DNA of 64,000 nucleotides, taken from assembly GCF_018323985.1 (NCBI RefSeq), contig NZ_AP024590.1:682001-746000 (forward strand), in the 5' to 3' direction. Below the pieces are notes generated by a model. The model had not been told where the DNA came from and did not search any database. It saw only the letters and a program-made list of their open reading frames with translations. The translations under genes and the position numbers were made by a program. Position 1 is the first letter of the stretch. Each line of letters begins with the position of its first letter. This document shows positions 44,889-52,718 of the stretch, one piece after another. The stretch comes from Enterobacter kobei. Lineage in GTDB: Bacteria; Pseudomonadota; Gammaproteobacteria; Enterobacterales; Enterobacteriaceae.

Positions 44889-45788
44889 ATGAACCGCGAA
44901 GCGACCTGCCTGCACCTGACCGATCAGGTTAAACGGCTGAAAATTCATGAGAACAAACTGAGCGCGTTGCTGCCAGATATCCGCCTGCTGTACGGCACGC
45001 AGCCGGGCACGCGCACGCCGGTCATGTATCAGCCGGGCATCGTGATCCTCTTTTCCGGGCATAAAACGGGTTATATCAACGACCGCGTCTTCCATTACGA
45101 TGCCAATGAATATCTGCTGCTCACCGTGCCGTTGCCCTTTGAATGCGAAACCTTTGCCACGCCGGAAGTGCCGCTGGCGGGGATCCGCGTCAACGTGGAT
45201 ATTCTTCAGTTGCAGGAGTTGCTGATGGATATCGGCGAGGATGAACATTTCCAGCCGGCGATGGCGGCCAGCGGCATTAACTCCGCCACGCTGTCTGATG
45301 AAATTCTCTGCGCGGTGGAGCGTCTGCTTGACGTGATGGAGCGCCCGCTGGATGCGCGTATCCTCGGCAGGCAGATCGTGCGTGAAATTCTCTACCATGT
45401 GCTGACCGGCCCGCGCGGCGGCGCGTTGCTGGCGCTGGTGAGCCGTCAGACGCACTTCAGTCTCATCAGCCGCGTGTTAAAACGCATCGAAAGTCAGTAC
45501 ACGGAAAACCTGAGCGTTGACCAGCTGGCCGCCGAAGCCAATATGAGCGTCTCGGCGTTCCACCATAATTTCAAATCGGTGACCAGCACGTCTCCGTTGC
45601 AGTATCTGAAAAGCTACCGCCTGCACCGGGCGCGGATGCTGATGATCCACGACGGCATGAAAGCCAGCGCGGCGGCGATGCGGGTAGGCTATGAAAGCGC
45701 CTCGCAGTTCAGCCGCGAGTTTAAACGCTATTTTGGCGTGACGCCGGGAGAGGATGCCGCACGGATCAGGACGATGCAGGGGACGTAA
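44889..45788 (+). CDS. yqhC: AraC-family activator YqhC
   Basis: YqhC is the aldehyde-responsive activator of yqhD and dkgA in E. coli. The protein has 299 residues. An N-terminal AraC_N cupin-like domain (LLTVPLPFECETFATPEVP) is followed by an AraC helix-turn-helix pair (SVDQLAAEANMSVSAFHHNF and MRVGYESASQFSREFKRYFG). It is divergent from yqhD across 192 bp, where its sites should lie. Aldehyde sensing probably involves Cys residues; C64-type candidates include FECETF. Confidence 0.95.
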   Translation: MNREATCLHLTDQVKRLKIHENKLSALLPDIRLLYGTQPGTRTPVMYQPGIVILFSGHKTGYINDRVFHYDANEYLLLTVPLPFECETFATPEVPLAGIRVNVDILQLQELLMDIGEDEHFQPAMAASGINSATLSDEILCAVERLLDVMERPLDARILGRQIVREILYHVLTGPRGGALLALVSRQTHFSLISRVLKRIESQYTENLSVDQLAAEANMSVSAFHHNFKSVTSTSPLQYLKSYRLHRARMLMIHDGMKASAAAMRVGYESASQFSREFKRYFGVTPGEDAARIRTMQGT

Positions 45789-45818
45789 GCCCCCTCACCG
45801 CAGGGTGAGGGGAGAAAA

Positions 45819-46478
45819 TCAGGCGTTGCAGTATTTCTTCTTGATCACCACGACCACCGTGCCCAGTAAGCCGACGATGAGCAGGAAAATCGGCAGGATC
45901 ATCAGGAAGGTCATGACCTGATCTTCATGGCGTTTTACAAAGGGGATCATGCTCAGCGCATAGCCCAGTGACGTTACCGCACCCACCCACAGCAGCGCGC
46001 TCAGCCAGTTAAAGAACTGGAAGCGGCGGTTAGAGAGGCCGGAAATACCCGCCATCGTTGGCAGCAGCGTACGCACGAAGGCCAGAAAACGACCGACCAG
46101 CAGCGCCAGCAGGCCATGCCGTTCGAACATGCAGGTGGCCCGCTCGTGATACTTGACCGGCAGCTGCGCCAGCCAGCTTTTTACCACTCGCGTGTTGCCC
46201 AGCCAGCGCCCCTGGATATAGCTCAGCCAGCAGCCCAGACTGGCGGCGGTGGTGAGGATCACCAGCGCCGGTACAAAGTCCATCACGCCTCTTGCGATTA
46301 GCGCGCCGGTCAGCAGAAGCAAACTGTCACCGGGTAAGAAAGAGGCCGGAAGTAATCCGTTTTCCAGAAACAGCGTCGCAAACATCACCAGATAAACGAC
46401 ACCGACAACATGTGGATCAGCTAACGCCGCGAAATCATGATGCCAGAGCGCGGCGATAATATTTTGAATAACTACCAT
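45819..46478 (-). CDS. yghB: DedA family inner membrane protein YghB
   Basis: YghB is a DedA/Tvp38-type membrane protein of 219 residues, needed in E. coli with YqjA for normal division and membrane composition; the family is linked to lipid transport and proton-coupled transport. About five membrane segments are visible, with the signature FLGRFLAFVRT-like LLVGRFLAFVRTLLPTMAGI and the loop LLPASFLPGDSLL. It is convergent with yqhC; a small GGGTGAGGGG hairpin lies between them. Confidence 0.95.
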   Translation of the reverse strand: MVVIQNIIAALWHHDFAALADPHVVGVVYLVMFATLFLENGLLPASFLPGDSLLLLTGALIARGVMDFVPALVILTTAASLGCWLSYIQGRWLGNTRVVKSWLAQLPVKYHERATCMFERHGLLALLVGRFLAFVRTLLPTMAGISGLSNRRFQFFNWLSALLWVGAVTSLGYALSMIPFVKRHEDQVMTFLMILPIFLLIVGLLGTVVVVIKKKYCNA

Positions 46479-46607
46479 GGACTTTCCTGTGGAACCGCAT
46501 ATTGAGCGCTATTGTACGCCTGAAATGTCAAGGACACCTTGATCCCCCACGCAAGAAATGCAGACGAGTCTGCTGGTCTGGAAAGATTTCTTGTCAGGCT
46601 GCTAACT

Positions 46608-47795
46608 TTACACGATGCGCTCAAATCCCGCTGCTAAATCAGCACGTAAATCATCAACGTTTTCTAAACCTATATGCAGTCGGATAAGTGTGCCAGTAAA
46701 GTCGACGCCACCGCCTGGACGGATCGCGGCAATGTGCTCCGGCTGGTTCGCTAAAATGAGCGATTCAAAACCGCCCCAGGAGTAGGCCGTGCTGAACAGC
46801 GAGAAGTGATCGAGATAAGCCGCCAGTTCCTGGTTATTCAATCGCTTACGCAGCACAAACGAGAACAGCCCGCTGCTGCCGGTAAAGTCGCGCTTCCAGA
46901 ATTCATGCCCCTTACTGCCCGGCAACGCAGGGTGGTTCACCGCCGCCACCTGCGGATGCGCCGCCAGCCATTCCGCGAGTTGCAGGCTGCTTTCCTGATG
47001 CTGGCGCAAACGTACGCTCAGGGTGCGCAGGCCACGGCTGGTCATGTAAGCGGTATCGGCATCCACCATTTGTCCCATCAGATAGGCGTTCTCGCGCAGT
47101 TGCTCCCAGCAGCGGGCATTTGCCACGGCGGTGCCGATCATGCCGTCGGAGTGGCCAATCAGGTATTTGGTGGCTGCCTGAACAGAAATGTCGATGCCAA
47201 ACTCCAGGGCTTTAAACAGGATGCCCGCCGCCCAGGTATTGTCGATCATAATGATCGCTTCCGGCGCCACGCGCCGCACGGCGGCAACAATCGCGGGCAC
47301 ATCGTGCACTTCCATGGTGATCGAGCCGGGGGATTCGAGGAACACGATGCGGGTATTGGGTTTTATCAGGCTGGCGATGTCTGCGCCGATCAATGGATCG
47401 AACCACTCGGTGGTCACGCCCATTTTTGAGAGAATTTTCGTGCAGAAATCCTGCGTCGGTTCATAGGCCGTATGGGTAACCAGAATATGGTCGCCCTGTT
47501 CAACAAAGGCCAGAATGGTATTGGCTACCGCTGCCGCGCCGCAGGGAAACAACGCACAGCCCGCGCCACCTTCCAGCTCGCACATGGCGTCCTGCAGGGA
47601 GAAATGCGTCAGGGTGCCGCGACGGCCATAAAACAGTTCACCGCTGGCGCGCCCGCGCGTGGCCTGCTTTTTCGCTTCCACCGTGTCAAACACCAGAGAA
47701 GACGCGCGCTGGATCACGCTGTTCACCGCGCCCTGAGTATATTTCTTGCTGCGCCCGGCATTCACCAGCGCGGTATCAATGTGCTTCGCTGCCAT
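46608..47795 (-). CDS. metC: Cystathionine beta-lyase
   Basis: MetC cleaves cystathionine to homocysteine, pyruvate and ammonia in methionine synthesis. The protein has 395 residues and is PLP-dependent. The PLP lysine is K210 in SVQAATKYLIGHSD, at the same position as in E. coli. The cofactor-stacking SGSGFYGRRG-type block reads SGELFYGRRGTLTH. MetJ-like boxes lie just upstream on the minus strand. It is divergent from exbB. Confidence 0.97.
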   Translation of the reverse strand: MAAKHIDTALVNAGRSKKYTQGAVNSVIQRASSLVFDTVEAKKQATRGRASGELFYGRRGTLTHFSLQDAMCELEGGAGCALFPCGAAAVANTILAFVEQGDHILVTHTAYEPTQDFCTKILSKMGVTTEWFDPLIGADIASLIKPNTRIVFLESPGSITMEVHDVPAIVAAVRRVAPEAIIMIDNTWAAGILFKALEFGIDISVQAATKYLIGHSDGMIGTAVANARCWEQLRENAYLMGQMVDADTAYMTSRGLRTLSVRLRQHQESSLQLAEWLAAHPQVAAVNHPALPGSKGHEFWKRDFTGSSGLFSFVLRKRLNNQELAAYLDHFSLFSTAYSWGGFESLILANQPEHIAAIRPGGGVDFTGTLIRLHIGLENVDDLRADLAAGFERIV

Positions 47796-47812
47796 ATTCG
47801 AAACCTGCTTTT

Positions 47813-47836
47813 ATACGTCTGGATGTCCAGACTACC
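47813..47836 (-). promoter_or_regulatory. MetJ operator (three met boxes) of metC
   Basis: On the minus strand the three contiguous 8-bp units GGTAGTCT, GGACATCC and AGACGTAT match the AGACGTCT met box at 5, 5 and 7 of 8 positions. They lie 18 bp upstream of the metC start codon, as expected for MetJ repression. Confidence 0.7.
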
Positions 47837-47962
47837 ATGAATGCCCCATTCTGCATCCTGAGGGTTATTCATCAAGAACAATATTTTCTTAAAACCCGCC
47901 GATGAAACGTTTTACTGAGTAAGCGCAAAGAAAATAACGATGAATACAGGCACCATGTAAAT

Positions 47963-47981
47963 ACTAATGAGAACTACTATC
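47963..47981 (+). promoter_or_regulatory. Fur-box-like site upstream of exbB
   Basis: TAATGAGAACTACTATC matches the Fur consensus at 13 of 17 aligned positions. It lies about 63 bp upstream of the exbB start. The E. coli exbBD operon is known to be under Fur control, which supports this weak match. Confidence 0.6.
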
Positions 47982-48043
47982 AATTCGACGACGTTTTGAT
48001 ATTATTATGCTCAGAATTTGTGAGTTATGTCCGGAGATACAGA

Positions 48044-48778
48044 GTGGGTAATAATTTGATGCAGACGGATCTTTCCGTCTGGGGTATGTACCATCATGCC
48101 GATATTGTTGTAAAAATCGTGATGATTGGCCTGATCCTGGCGTCAGTAGTCACCTGGGCAATTTTCTTCAGCAAGAGCGTGGAGCTGATTTCACAAAAGC
48201 GTCGCTTAAAGCGCGAACAGCAACTGCTGGGTGAAGCCCGTTCGCTGAACCAGGCCAGTGAAATCGCCGCTTCCTTTAAATCAAAAAGCCTCAGTACACT
48301 GTTGATCAACGAAGCGCAGAATGAACTGGAGCTGTCTGCGGGTTCAGAAGATAACGAAGGCATCAAAGAGCGTACCGGTTTCCGCCTGGAGCGTCGTGTG
48401 GCTGCGGTAGGCCGTCACATGGGCCGTGGCAATGGGTATCTGGCAACGATCGGTGCCATCTCCCCGTTTATCGGTCTGTTCGGCACGGTGTGGGGCATCA
48501 TGAACAGCTTTATCGGTATCGCCCAGACGCAGACCACTAACCTGGCGGTTGTCGCGCCTGGTATCGCAGAAGCGCTGTTAGCCACGGCGATTGGCCTGAT
48601 TGCGGCGATCCCGGCGGTGGTGATCTACAACATTTTTGCCCGCATGATCGGCAGCTATAAAGCCTCGCTGGGCGACGTCGCCGCGCAGGTGTTGTTACTG
48701 CAAAGTCGCGATCTTGATCTTGCCGCCAGCTCGACGGCTCAACCGGTGCACGCTGCACAGAAATTACGTTTAGGTTAA
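48044..48778 (+). CDS. exbB: TonB-system energiser ExbB
   Basis: ExbB forms, with ExbD, the proton channel that drives TonB-dependent outer-membrane uptake of siderophores and vitamin B12. The protein has 244 residues with three membrane helices; the last two include GLFGTVWGIMNSFIGIA and ATAIGLIAAIPAVVIYN. The start is GTG at 48044 (GTG-GGTAATAATTTG), with a GGAG site 7 bp upstream, as in E. coli. A longer in-frame ATG start at 47996 would overlap the Fur region. Confidence 0.96.
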   Translation: MGNNLMQTDLSVWGMYHHADIVVKIVMIGLILASVVTWAIFFSKSVELISQKRRLKREQQLLGEARSLNQASEIAASFKSKSLSTLLINEAQNELELSAGSEDNEGIKERTGFRLERRVAAVGRHMGRGNGYLATIGAISPFIGLFGTVWGIMNSFIGIAQTQTTNLAVVAPGIAEALLATAIGLIAAIPAVVIYNIFARMIGSYKASLGDVAAQVLLLQSRDLDLAASSTAQPVHAAQKLRLG

Positions 48779-48784
48779 TGTCCT

Positions 48785-49210
48785 ATGGCAATGCGTCTTA
48801 ATGAAAACCTGGACGATAACGGCGAAATGCATGAAATCAACGTGACGCCGTTTATCGACGTCATGCTGGTGCTGCTGATTATCTTTATGGTTGCCGCGCC
48901 GCTGGCGACGGTGGATGTGAAGGTTAATCTGCCCGCGTCATCCAGCCAGCCGCAACCGCGCCCGGAAAAACCGGTCTATTTGTCGGTCAAAGCGGATAAC
49001 ACCATGTTTATTGGTAACGATCAGGTGACGGATGAAACCATGATCGCGGCGCTTAACGCGCTGACCGAAGGCAAAAAAGACACCACCGTTTTCTTCCGCG
49101 CGGATAAAACCGTGGATTACGAAACGATGATGAAGGTGATGGATACGCTGCATCAGGCGGGCTATCTGAAGATAGGCCTGGTGGGTGAAGAGGTCGCGAA
49201 AGCGAAGTAA
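48785..49210 (+). CDS. exbD: TonB-system energiser ExbD
   Basis: ExbD has 141 residues: a short cytoplasmic N-terminus, one membrane helix with the essential D25 (TPFIDVMLVLLIIF), and a periplasmic domain. It follows exbB by 6 bp and completes the operon. Several REP palindromes lie directly after the stop. Confidence 0.97.
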   Translation: MAMRLNENLDDNGEMHEINVTPFIDVMLVLLIIFMVAAPLATVDVKVNLPASSSQPQPRPEKPVYLSVKADNTMFIGNDQVTDETMIAALNALTEGKKDTTVFFRADKTVDYETMMKVMDTLHQAGYLKIGLVGEEVAKAK

Positions 49211-49219
49211 TCGCCTTAG

Positions 49220-49392
49220 CATGCCCGGCGGCGCTGCGCTTGCCGGGCCTACCAGAACTTGTAGGTCTGGTAAGCAAGAGAGCCCATCGGGATCCCGTAG
49301 GCCGGGTAAGGCAAAGCCGCCACCCGGCGATGAGCACATAGGGATCCCGTAGGCCGGGTAAGGCGAAGCCGCCACCCGGCAAAGAGCACATC
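49220..49392. repeat. Cluster of REP palindromes, including a 52-bp tandem duplication
   Basis: A REP palindrome (ATGCCCGGCGGCGC...GCCGGGCCTACCA) lies at 49220-49253. Two near-identical 52-bp units, each with GTAGGCCGGGTAAGGC and GCCGCCACCCGGC, follow at 49289-49340 and 49341-49392. They differ at about five positions. The cluster sits between exbD and the unknown islet. Confidence 0.88.
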
Positions 49393-49407
49393 AGACGCTG
49401 ACGCCAG

Positions 49408-49848
49408 TCAGCTTTTTTTTGCCTGCGATTCCGGGACCGGTGGCGTTTTCTCTGTCAGCGCCACGCTGGTGACGTTTGATGTGCGGAAGCCACCGTCAGC
49501 CAGCTTACGGGTAATACGCAGCGTAGCCGTCTCACGCGCCAGCAGAAGCTGATAGTTGGTCTCCAGGCGAGACATGATTTTTTCGTACAGCTCAGGATGT
49601 CGCGTCGCTACCTCGTTGATAGCGGCACCGTAAATCTCTTCTTTGACCTGCAACGCGTAGATTTCGCGGCGGTTCTGCCATTTTAAGCGCACCAGCGCGG
49701 CAGGAATGGAGATCAGATCGCGAGCCAGGCGAGTGATATGATCATTTTTACTCTGTACCAGGGCATCGAGATTTTGCTTTAAGATAAATTCATCGCTTTT
49801 ATGATTATCTAAAGTCAAATAAACGTTGTTGTCCTCAACATCTTTCAC
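49408..49848 (-). CDS. Hypothetical protein, islet gene 2
   Basis: I do not recognise this protein of 146 residues. It is soluble, largely helical, with no signal peptide or membrane segment. The middle (RLARDLISIPAALVRLKWQNRREIY...ETNYQLLLARETATLRITRK) is amphipathic, followed by a Pro/Lys tail. The start is GTG at 49848, one base after the stop of the upstream gene (TAA-C-GTG), with AGAGGAAG as the site, so the two are translationally coupled. It is less GC-rich than its core neighbours, suggesting an acquired islet. Confidence 0.72.
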   Translation of the reverse strand: MKDVEDNNVYLTLDNHKSDEFILKQNLDALVQSKNDHITRLARDLISIPAALVRLKWQNRREIYALQVKEEIYGAAINEVATRHPELYEKIMSRLETNYQLLLARETATLRITRKLADGGFRTSNVTSVALTEKTPPVPESQAKKS

Positions 49849-49849
49849 G

Positions 49850-50254
49850 TTATTCTTCCTCTAGTTTATAAAACAAAGGCCCATCTTTTTCGCGGGTAAT
49901 CAGGTTAAGCCAAATGTCATTGCCGGCTTCATTTATCTGTTCGGTTTTTTCGGCAATTATTTCACTTAAAGTTTGCGCATCGATGTCCCCCTCCGCTTGC
50001 AAATCGTTAAGCAGACGGGTAAATGTTTCAATTTTTACTACGCGGAATAATCGGTCTTTTATATGGCGATCGCGTTCTTCCAGCAACATATTTCTTGATT
50101 GCCTGGTATGGCTCACATTCGTTAATATATCGCTTTCGAAATCAGAGAGCGTTCTTTTTCCCTGAGTTAAATTAACGTCTTTTTCTGCTTCCCCCGATTC
50201 AGTTTCCTTCGCGGAAATGTGAAAACGAGCCGGGACAAGGTTCTCGGGCAGCAT
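49850..50254 (-). CDS. Hypothetical protein, islet gene 1
   Basis: I do not recognise this protein of 134 residues. It is acidic, predicted helical, with no signal peptide, and has charged coiled-coil-like segments (RNMLLEERDRHIKDRLFRVV and LSEIIAEKTEQINEAGND). An AAGGA site precedes its ATG. It is followed directly by the coupled gene at 49408-49848 and is divergent from the membrane protein at 50360. The pair could form a complex; this is inference from coupling only. Confidence 0.72.
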   Translation of the reverse strand: MLPENLVPARFHISAKETESGEAEKDVNLTQGKRTLSDFESDILTNVSHTRQSRNMLLEERDRHIKDRLFRVVKIETFTRLLNDLQAEGDIDAQTLSEIIAEKTEQINEAGNDIWLNLITREKDGPLFYKLEEE

Positions 50255-50309
50255 CTCTAATATCCTTTGATTTCAAACGAGTGGGGAAGGGGTCCGGGCG
50301 TGAGGTTCG

Positions 50310-50338
50310 TTGACAATATCATGGCAGACTTTTAAAAT
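50310..50338 (+). promoter_or_regulatory. Near-consensus sigma-70 promoter of the islet membrane-protein gene
   Basis: TTGACA (50310-50315), a 17-bp spacer and TAAAAT (50333-50338) lie about 20 bp before the ATG at 50360. It is one of the best promoter matches in the window. Confidence 0.75.
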
Positions 50339-50359
50339 CAAAAAAAATGGAGCCAGCCG

Positions 50360-50887
50360 ATGAACAGTATTTTTTATTCTGTTATTGCTTTGCTGCTACT
50401 TACGGCGGGCGTACTTTTTATGATGCGCGAGTTGAATAAAGGCACGCCAGCCGCAGACAGCAACCCGCTTCCCGAGGCAACGCCGTTGTCGAAGGAAGAG
50501 GGAGAAGATCACTTTTCAATGTTAATGAATGCCATTACGCCGGTATGGTACTGGCGCGTCAATCACGAATATATTGATTTTTTGCACGCGACAATTAAAA
50601 GAATGAACATATCGCAAATAAATAGCGTGCCGGGCTTATTTGAAGCACAACGTCGTTGCAGCGATCTGAATTCAGCAGTGTACAAATATTACGATAATAT
50701 AAAAAAACGTTGCCTTAATGGCGAGAAAGTCCCGCATTCGGATCTGGATTTACTGAACTTAAGTCAGTGCTTTCACGAATTCAGCCTCGACGCCTATCCG
50801 GAACTGGTGACGCTGGTGTGGCCAGAGTATGCCCGTCCGGACGTAGATCCGCGTGACGTGCGCACTGCGAAGATCGTAGAAGGTTAA
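50360..50887 (+). CDS. Hypothetical membrane-anchored protein, islet gene 3
   Basis: I do not recognise this protein of 175 residues. One N-terminal membrane helix (residues 4-22, FYSVIALLLLTAGVLFMM) leads into a soluble domain with several Cys and aromatic residues (MNAITPVWYWRVNHEYIDFL, CSDLNSAVYKYYDNIKKRC). The domain ends AKIVEG. The helix without a cleavage site suggests an inner-membrane anchor. It is divergent from the coupled pair and has its own strong promoter. Lower GC content than exbD and gpr points to acquisition. Confidence 0.75.
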   Translation: MNSIFYSVIALLLLTAGVLFMMRELNKGTPAADSNPLPEATPLSKEEGEDHFSMLMNAITPVWYWRVNHEYIDFLHATIKRMNISQINSVPGLFEAQRRCSDLNSAVYKYYDNIKKRCLNGEKVPHSDLDLLNLSQCFHEFSLDAYPELVTLVWPEYARPDVDPRDVRTAKIVEG

Positions 50888-50918
50888 ATGCCGGGACGCG
50901 ATGCCCGGCATAACGTCA

Positions 50919-51959
50919 CTATTTGTCCGACGATGCCTGCCAGAGATTCAGCTCGCCGTCAGCCACATGTTTATCGATCTGCACCAGCTCCTCGGCGCTG
51001 AAGGTAAGATTACTCAGCGCCTGCACGTTCTCCTGGATCTGTTCCGGACGGCTTGCGCCAATCAGCACCGAGGTGACGCGCGCGTCTTTCAGCAACCAGC
51101 TTAACGCCATCTGCGCCATCGACTGTCCGCGCTGCTGCGCCATCTCGTTCAGCAGACGCAAACTGTTCAGGTTGCTCTCGGTCAGCATTTTCTCGGTTAA
51201 CCCGCGTACCTTTTTGCCTTCCCGCTGCATACGCGAGCCGTCAGGAATGCCGTTGAGGTATTTGCCGGTCAGCAGTCCCTGCGCCAGCGGGGTAAAGGCG
51301 ATACAGCCCACGCCGTTGGCTTCCAGCGTGTCCAGCAGGCCGCTTTTGTCTACCCAGCGGTTGAGCAGGTTGTAAGACGGCTGGTGGATGAGCAGCGGGA
51401 TTTTCCATTCACGCAGCAAATCGACCATCGTCTGGGTGCGTTCAGACGAGTAGGACGAAATACCGACGTACAGCGCCTTACCGCTCTGCACGGCCTGCGC
51501 CAGCGCCGAGGCGGTTTCTTCCATCGGCGTATTCTCATCCACGCGGTGAGAATAGAAAATATCGACATACTCCAGCCCCATGCGGCTGAGGCTCTGATCG
51601 AGGCTGGCGAGCAGATACTTGCGCGAGCCGCCGGAGCCATACGGGCCAGGCCACATGTAATAGCCCGCTTTGGTGGAGATGATCAGCTCATCGCGGTACG
51701 ACGCAAAATCCTCTCTCAGCAGACGACCAAAGTTTTCTTCGGCGCTGCCCGGTGGCGGACCATAGTTATTGGCTAAGTCGAAATGGGTGATGCCTGCATC
51801 AAAAGCGGTGCGCAGCAGGGCGCGCTGGGTTTCCAGCGGCTGTACATGACCAAAACTGTGCCACAGACCCAGCGACAGTGCCGGCAGGCGTAGCCCGCTC
51901 TTACCGCAGTAGCGATACTGCATCTCCTCGTAGCGCGCAGGATTAGCTAACCAGGGCAT
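50919..51959 (-). CDS. gpr: L-glyceraldehyde 3-phosphate reductase, aldo-keto reductase YghZ
   Basis: This aldo-keto reductase of 346 residues reduces L-glyceraldehyde 3-phosphate with NADPH in E. coli and contributes to aldehyde detoxification. It resembles voltage-gated potassium channel beta-subunit AKRs. The catalytic Asp and Tyr lie in HFDLANNYGPPPGSAEENFG, and the Lys is in IISTKAGY. The start is the ATG at 51959. It is the third reductase of this kind in the window with dkgA and yqhD, though it is separately transcribed. Confidence 0.96.
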   Translation of the reverse strand: MPWLANPARYEEMQYRYCGKSGLRLPALSLGLWHSFGHVQPLETQRALLRTAFDAGITHFDLANNYGPPPGSAEENFGRLLREDFASYRDELIISTKAGYYMWPGPYGSGGSRKYLLASLDQSLSRMGLEYVDIFYSHRVDENTPMEETASALAQAVQSGKALYVGISSYSSERTQTMVDLLREWKIPLLIHQPSYNLLNRWVDKSGLLDTLEANGVGCIAFTPLAQGLLTGKYLNGIPDGSRMQREGKKVRGLTEKMLTESNLNSLRLLNEMAQQRGQSMAQMALSWLLKDARVTSVLIGASRPEQIQENVQALSNLTFSAEELVQIDKHVADGELNLWQASSDK

Positions 51960-52222
51960 GACGTCTCCTTTCTTGATTATAAAAATTCGAAACAGTGTTT
52001 CTATTTTAGCGTTCCCGCCCAACGCCACAAGCCGCCGTCGTCACAAATCTTTTACGATTATGTAGCACTGCTTAACTGTTTCTGTCGTGGCTTTATCGTT
52101 TCAGCGACGGCGGGCGGTTTACGTACACATCAGGCTGCAAGGCAGGCGGCATGAGCCTTTATGCGTTAAGGCTGTCGGTAAAGAAGAACATTATTACGGG
52201 TAACATCTGCATAATATGTCGG

Positions 52223-52250
52223 AAGTGGTAATTAACTATACATACCACTT
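52223..52250. repeat. Perfect 8-bp inverted repeat with 12-bp spacer
   Basis: AAGTGGTA and TACCACTT are separated by ATTAACTATACA, followed by a short T run. It could be an operator for a dimeric regulator or the hairpin of a terminator. No gene is adjacent. Confidence 0.5.
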
Positions 52251-52637
52251 TTACGTTCACTTAATTTAAATTAATGCGCGCTTTTTAAATAACCGTCTAT
52301 ATTGAGATGCTGCGACCGGAAGTCGCGAATACTATTATTTCAATAAGGGCTTTGCATTTGTCTTAATGTTGTTTAAACCAACCCTGAAACGCTATTGGTT
52401 TTGGGAGGATTCTTATTCTTTGCGTAAATAATAATCTTAGCAGGCTACATAAATGAACAGCACATTTTCTCTTTAAGATAAGTAGCTTACAGATAGTACC
52501 TCACGTCACTATCCGGCGTTTTGTGATGTAAAAGTGTGAGCAAAAGTGAATGGCGATATTATTTAAATGCCTGGGGCCTTGTTTTTAAAAGGATTCCTTG
52601 AGGACTATTTTTTGATCAAAAAATTTACTCAAGGGCA

Positions 52638-52664
52638 TACATATTACGCATATTTTGCCGATAA
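52638..52664 (+). promoter_or_regulatory. Sigma-28 (FliA) type promoter of the chemoreceptor gene
   Basis: GCCGATAA (52657-52664) is a perfect match to the FliA -10. TACATATT, 11 bp upstream, matches the TAAAGTTT -35 at 5 of 8. The ATG is 55 bp downstream. FliA control would place the receptor in the flagellar regulon. Confidence 0.7.
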
Positions 52665-52718
52665 CCATAATAAGTCCCACCTTCTGGATGGGAATGCACC
52701 TCATGCAAGGAATTAACT

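Larger units (their letters stand above)
51960..52718. other. Long AT-rich intergenic region before the chemoreceptor gene
   Basis: These 759 bp hold no gene I can support. They are visibly AT-rich and contain a perfect inverted repeat at 52223-52250, a small GCGAC/GTCGC hairpin near 52311-52325, and the sigma-28-like promoter near the right end. A 21-codon frame near 52365 has no ribosome-binding site. Binding of H-NS is possible given the base composition. Confidence 0.6.

Noticed and set aside
43533..45455. A 640-codon open frame on the minus strand covering yqhD and extending left into yqhC
   Set aside because: Only the part from 44696 matches a known protein (YqhD, 387 residues); the extension is antisense to yqhC and crosses the divergent promoters.
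52365..52430. A 21-codon reading frame in the long intergenic region
   Set aside because: There is no ribosome-binding site or promoter, and composition is that of the surrounding AT-rich DNA.
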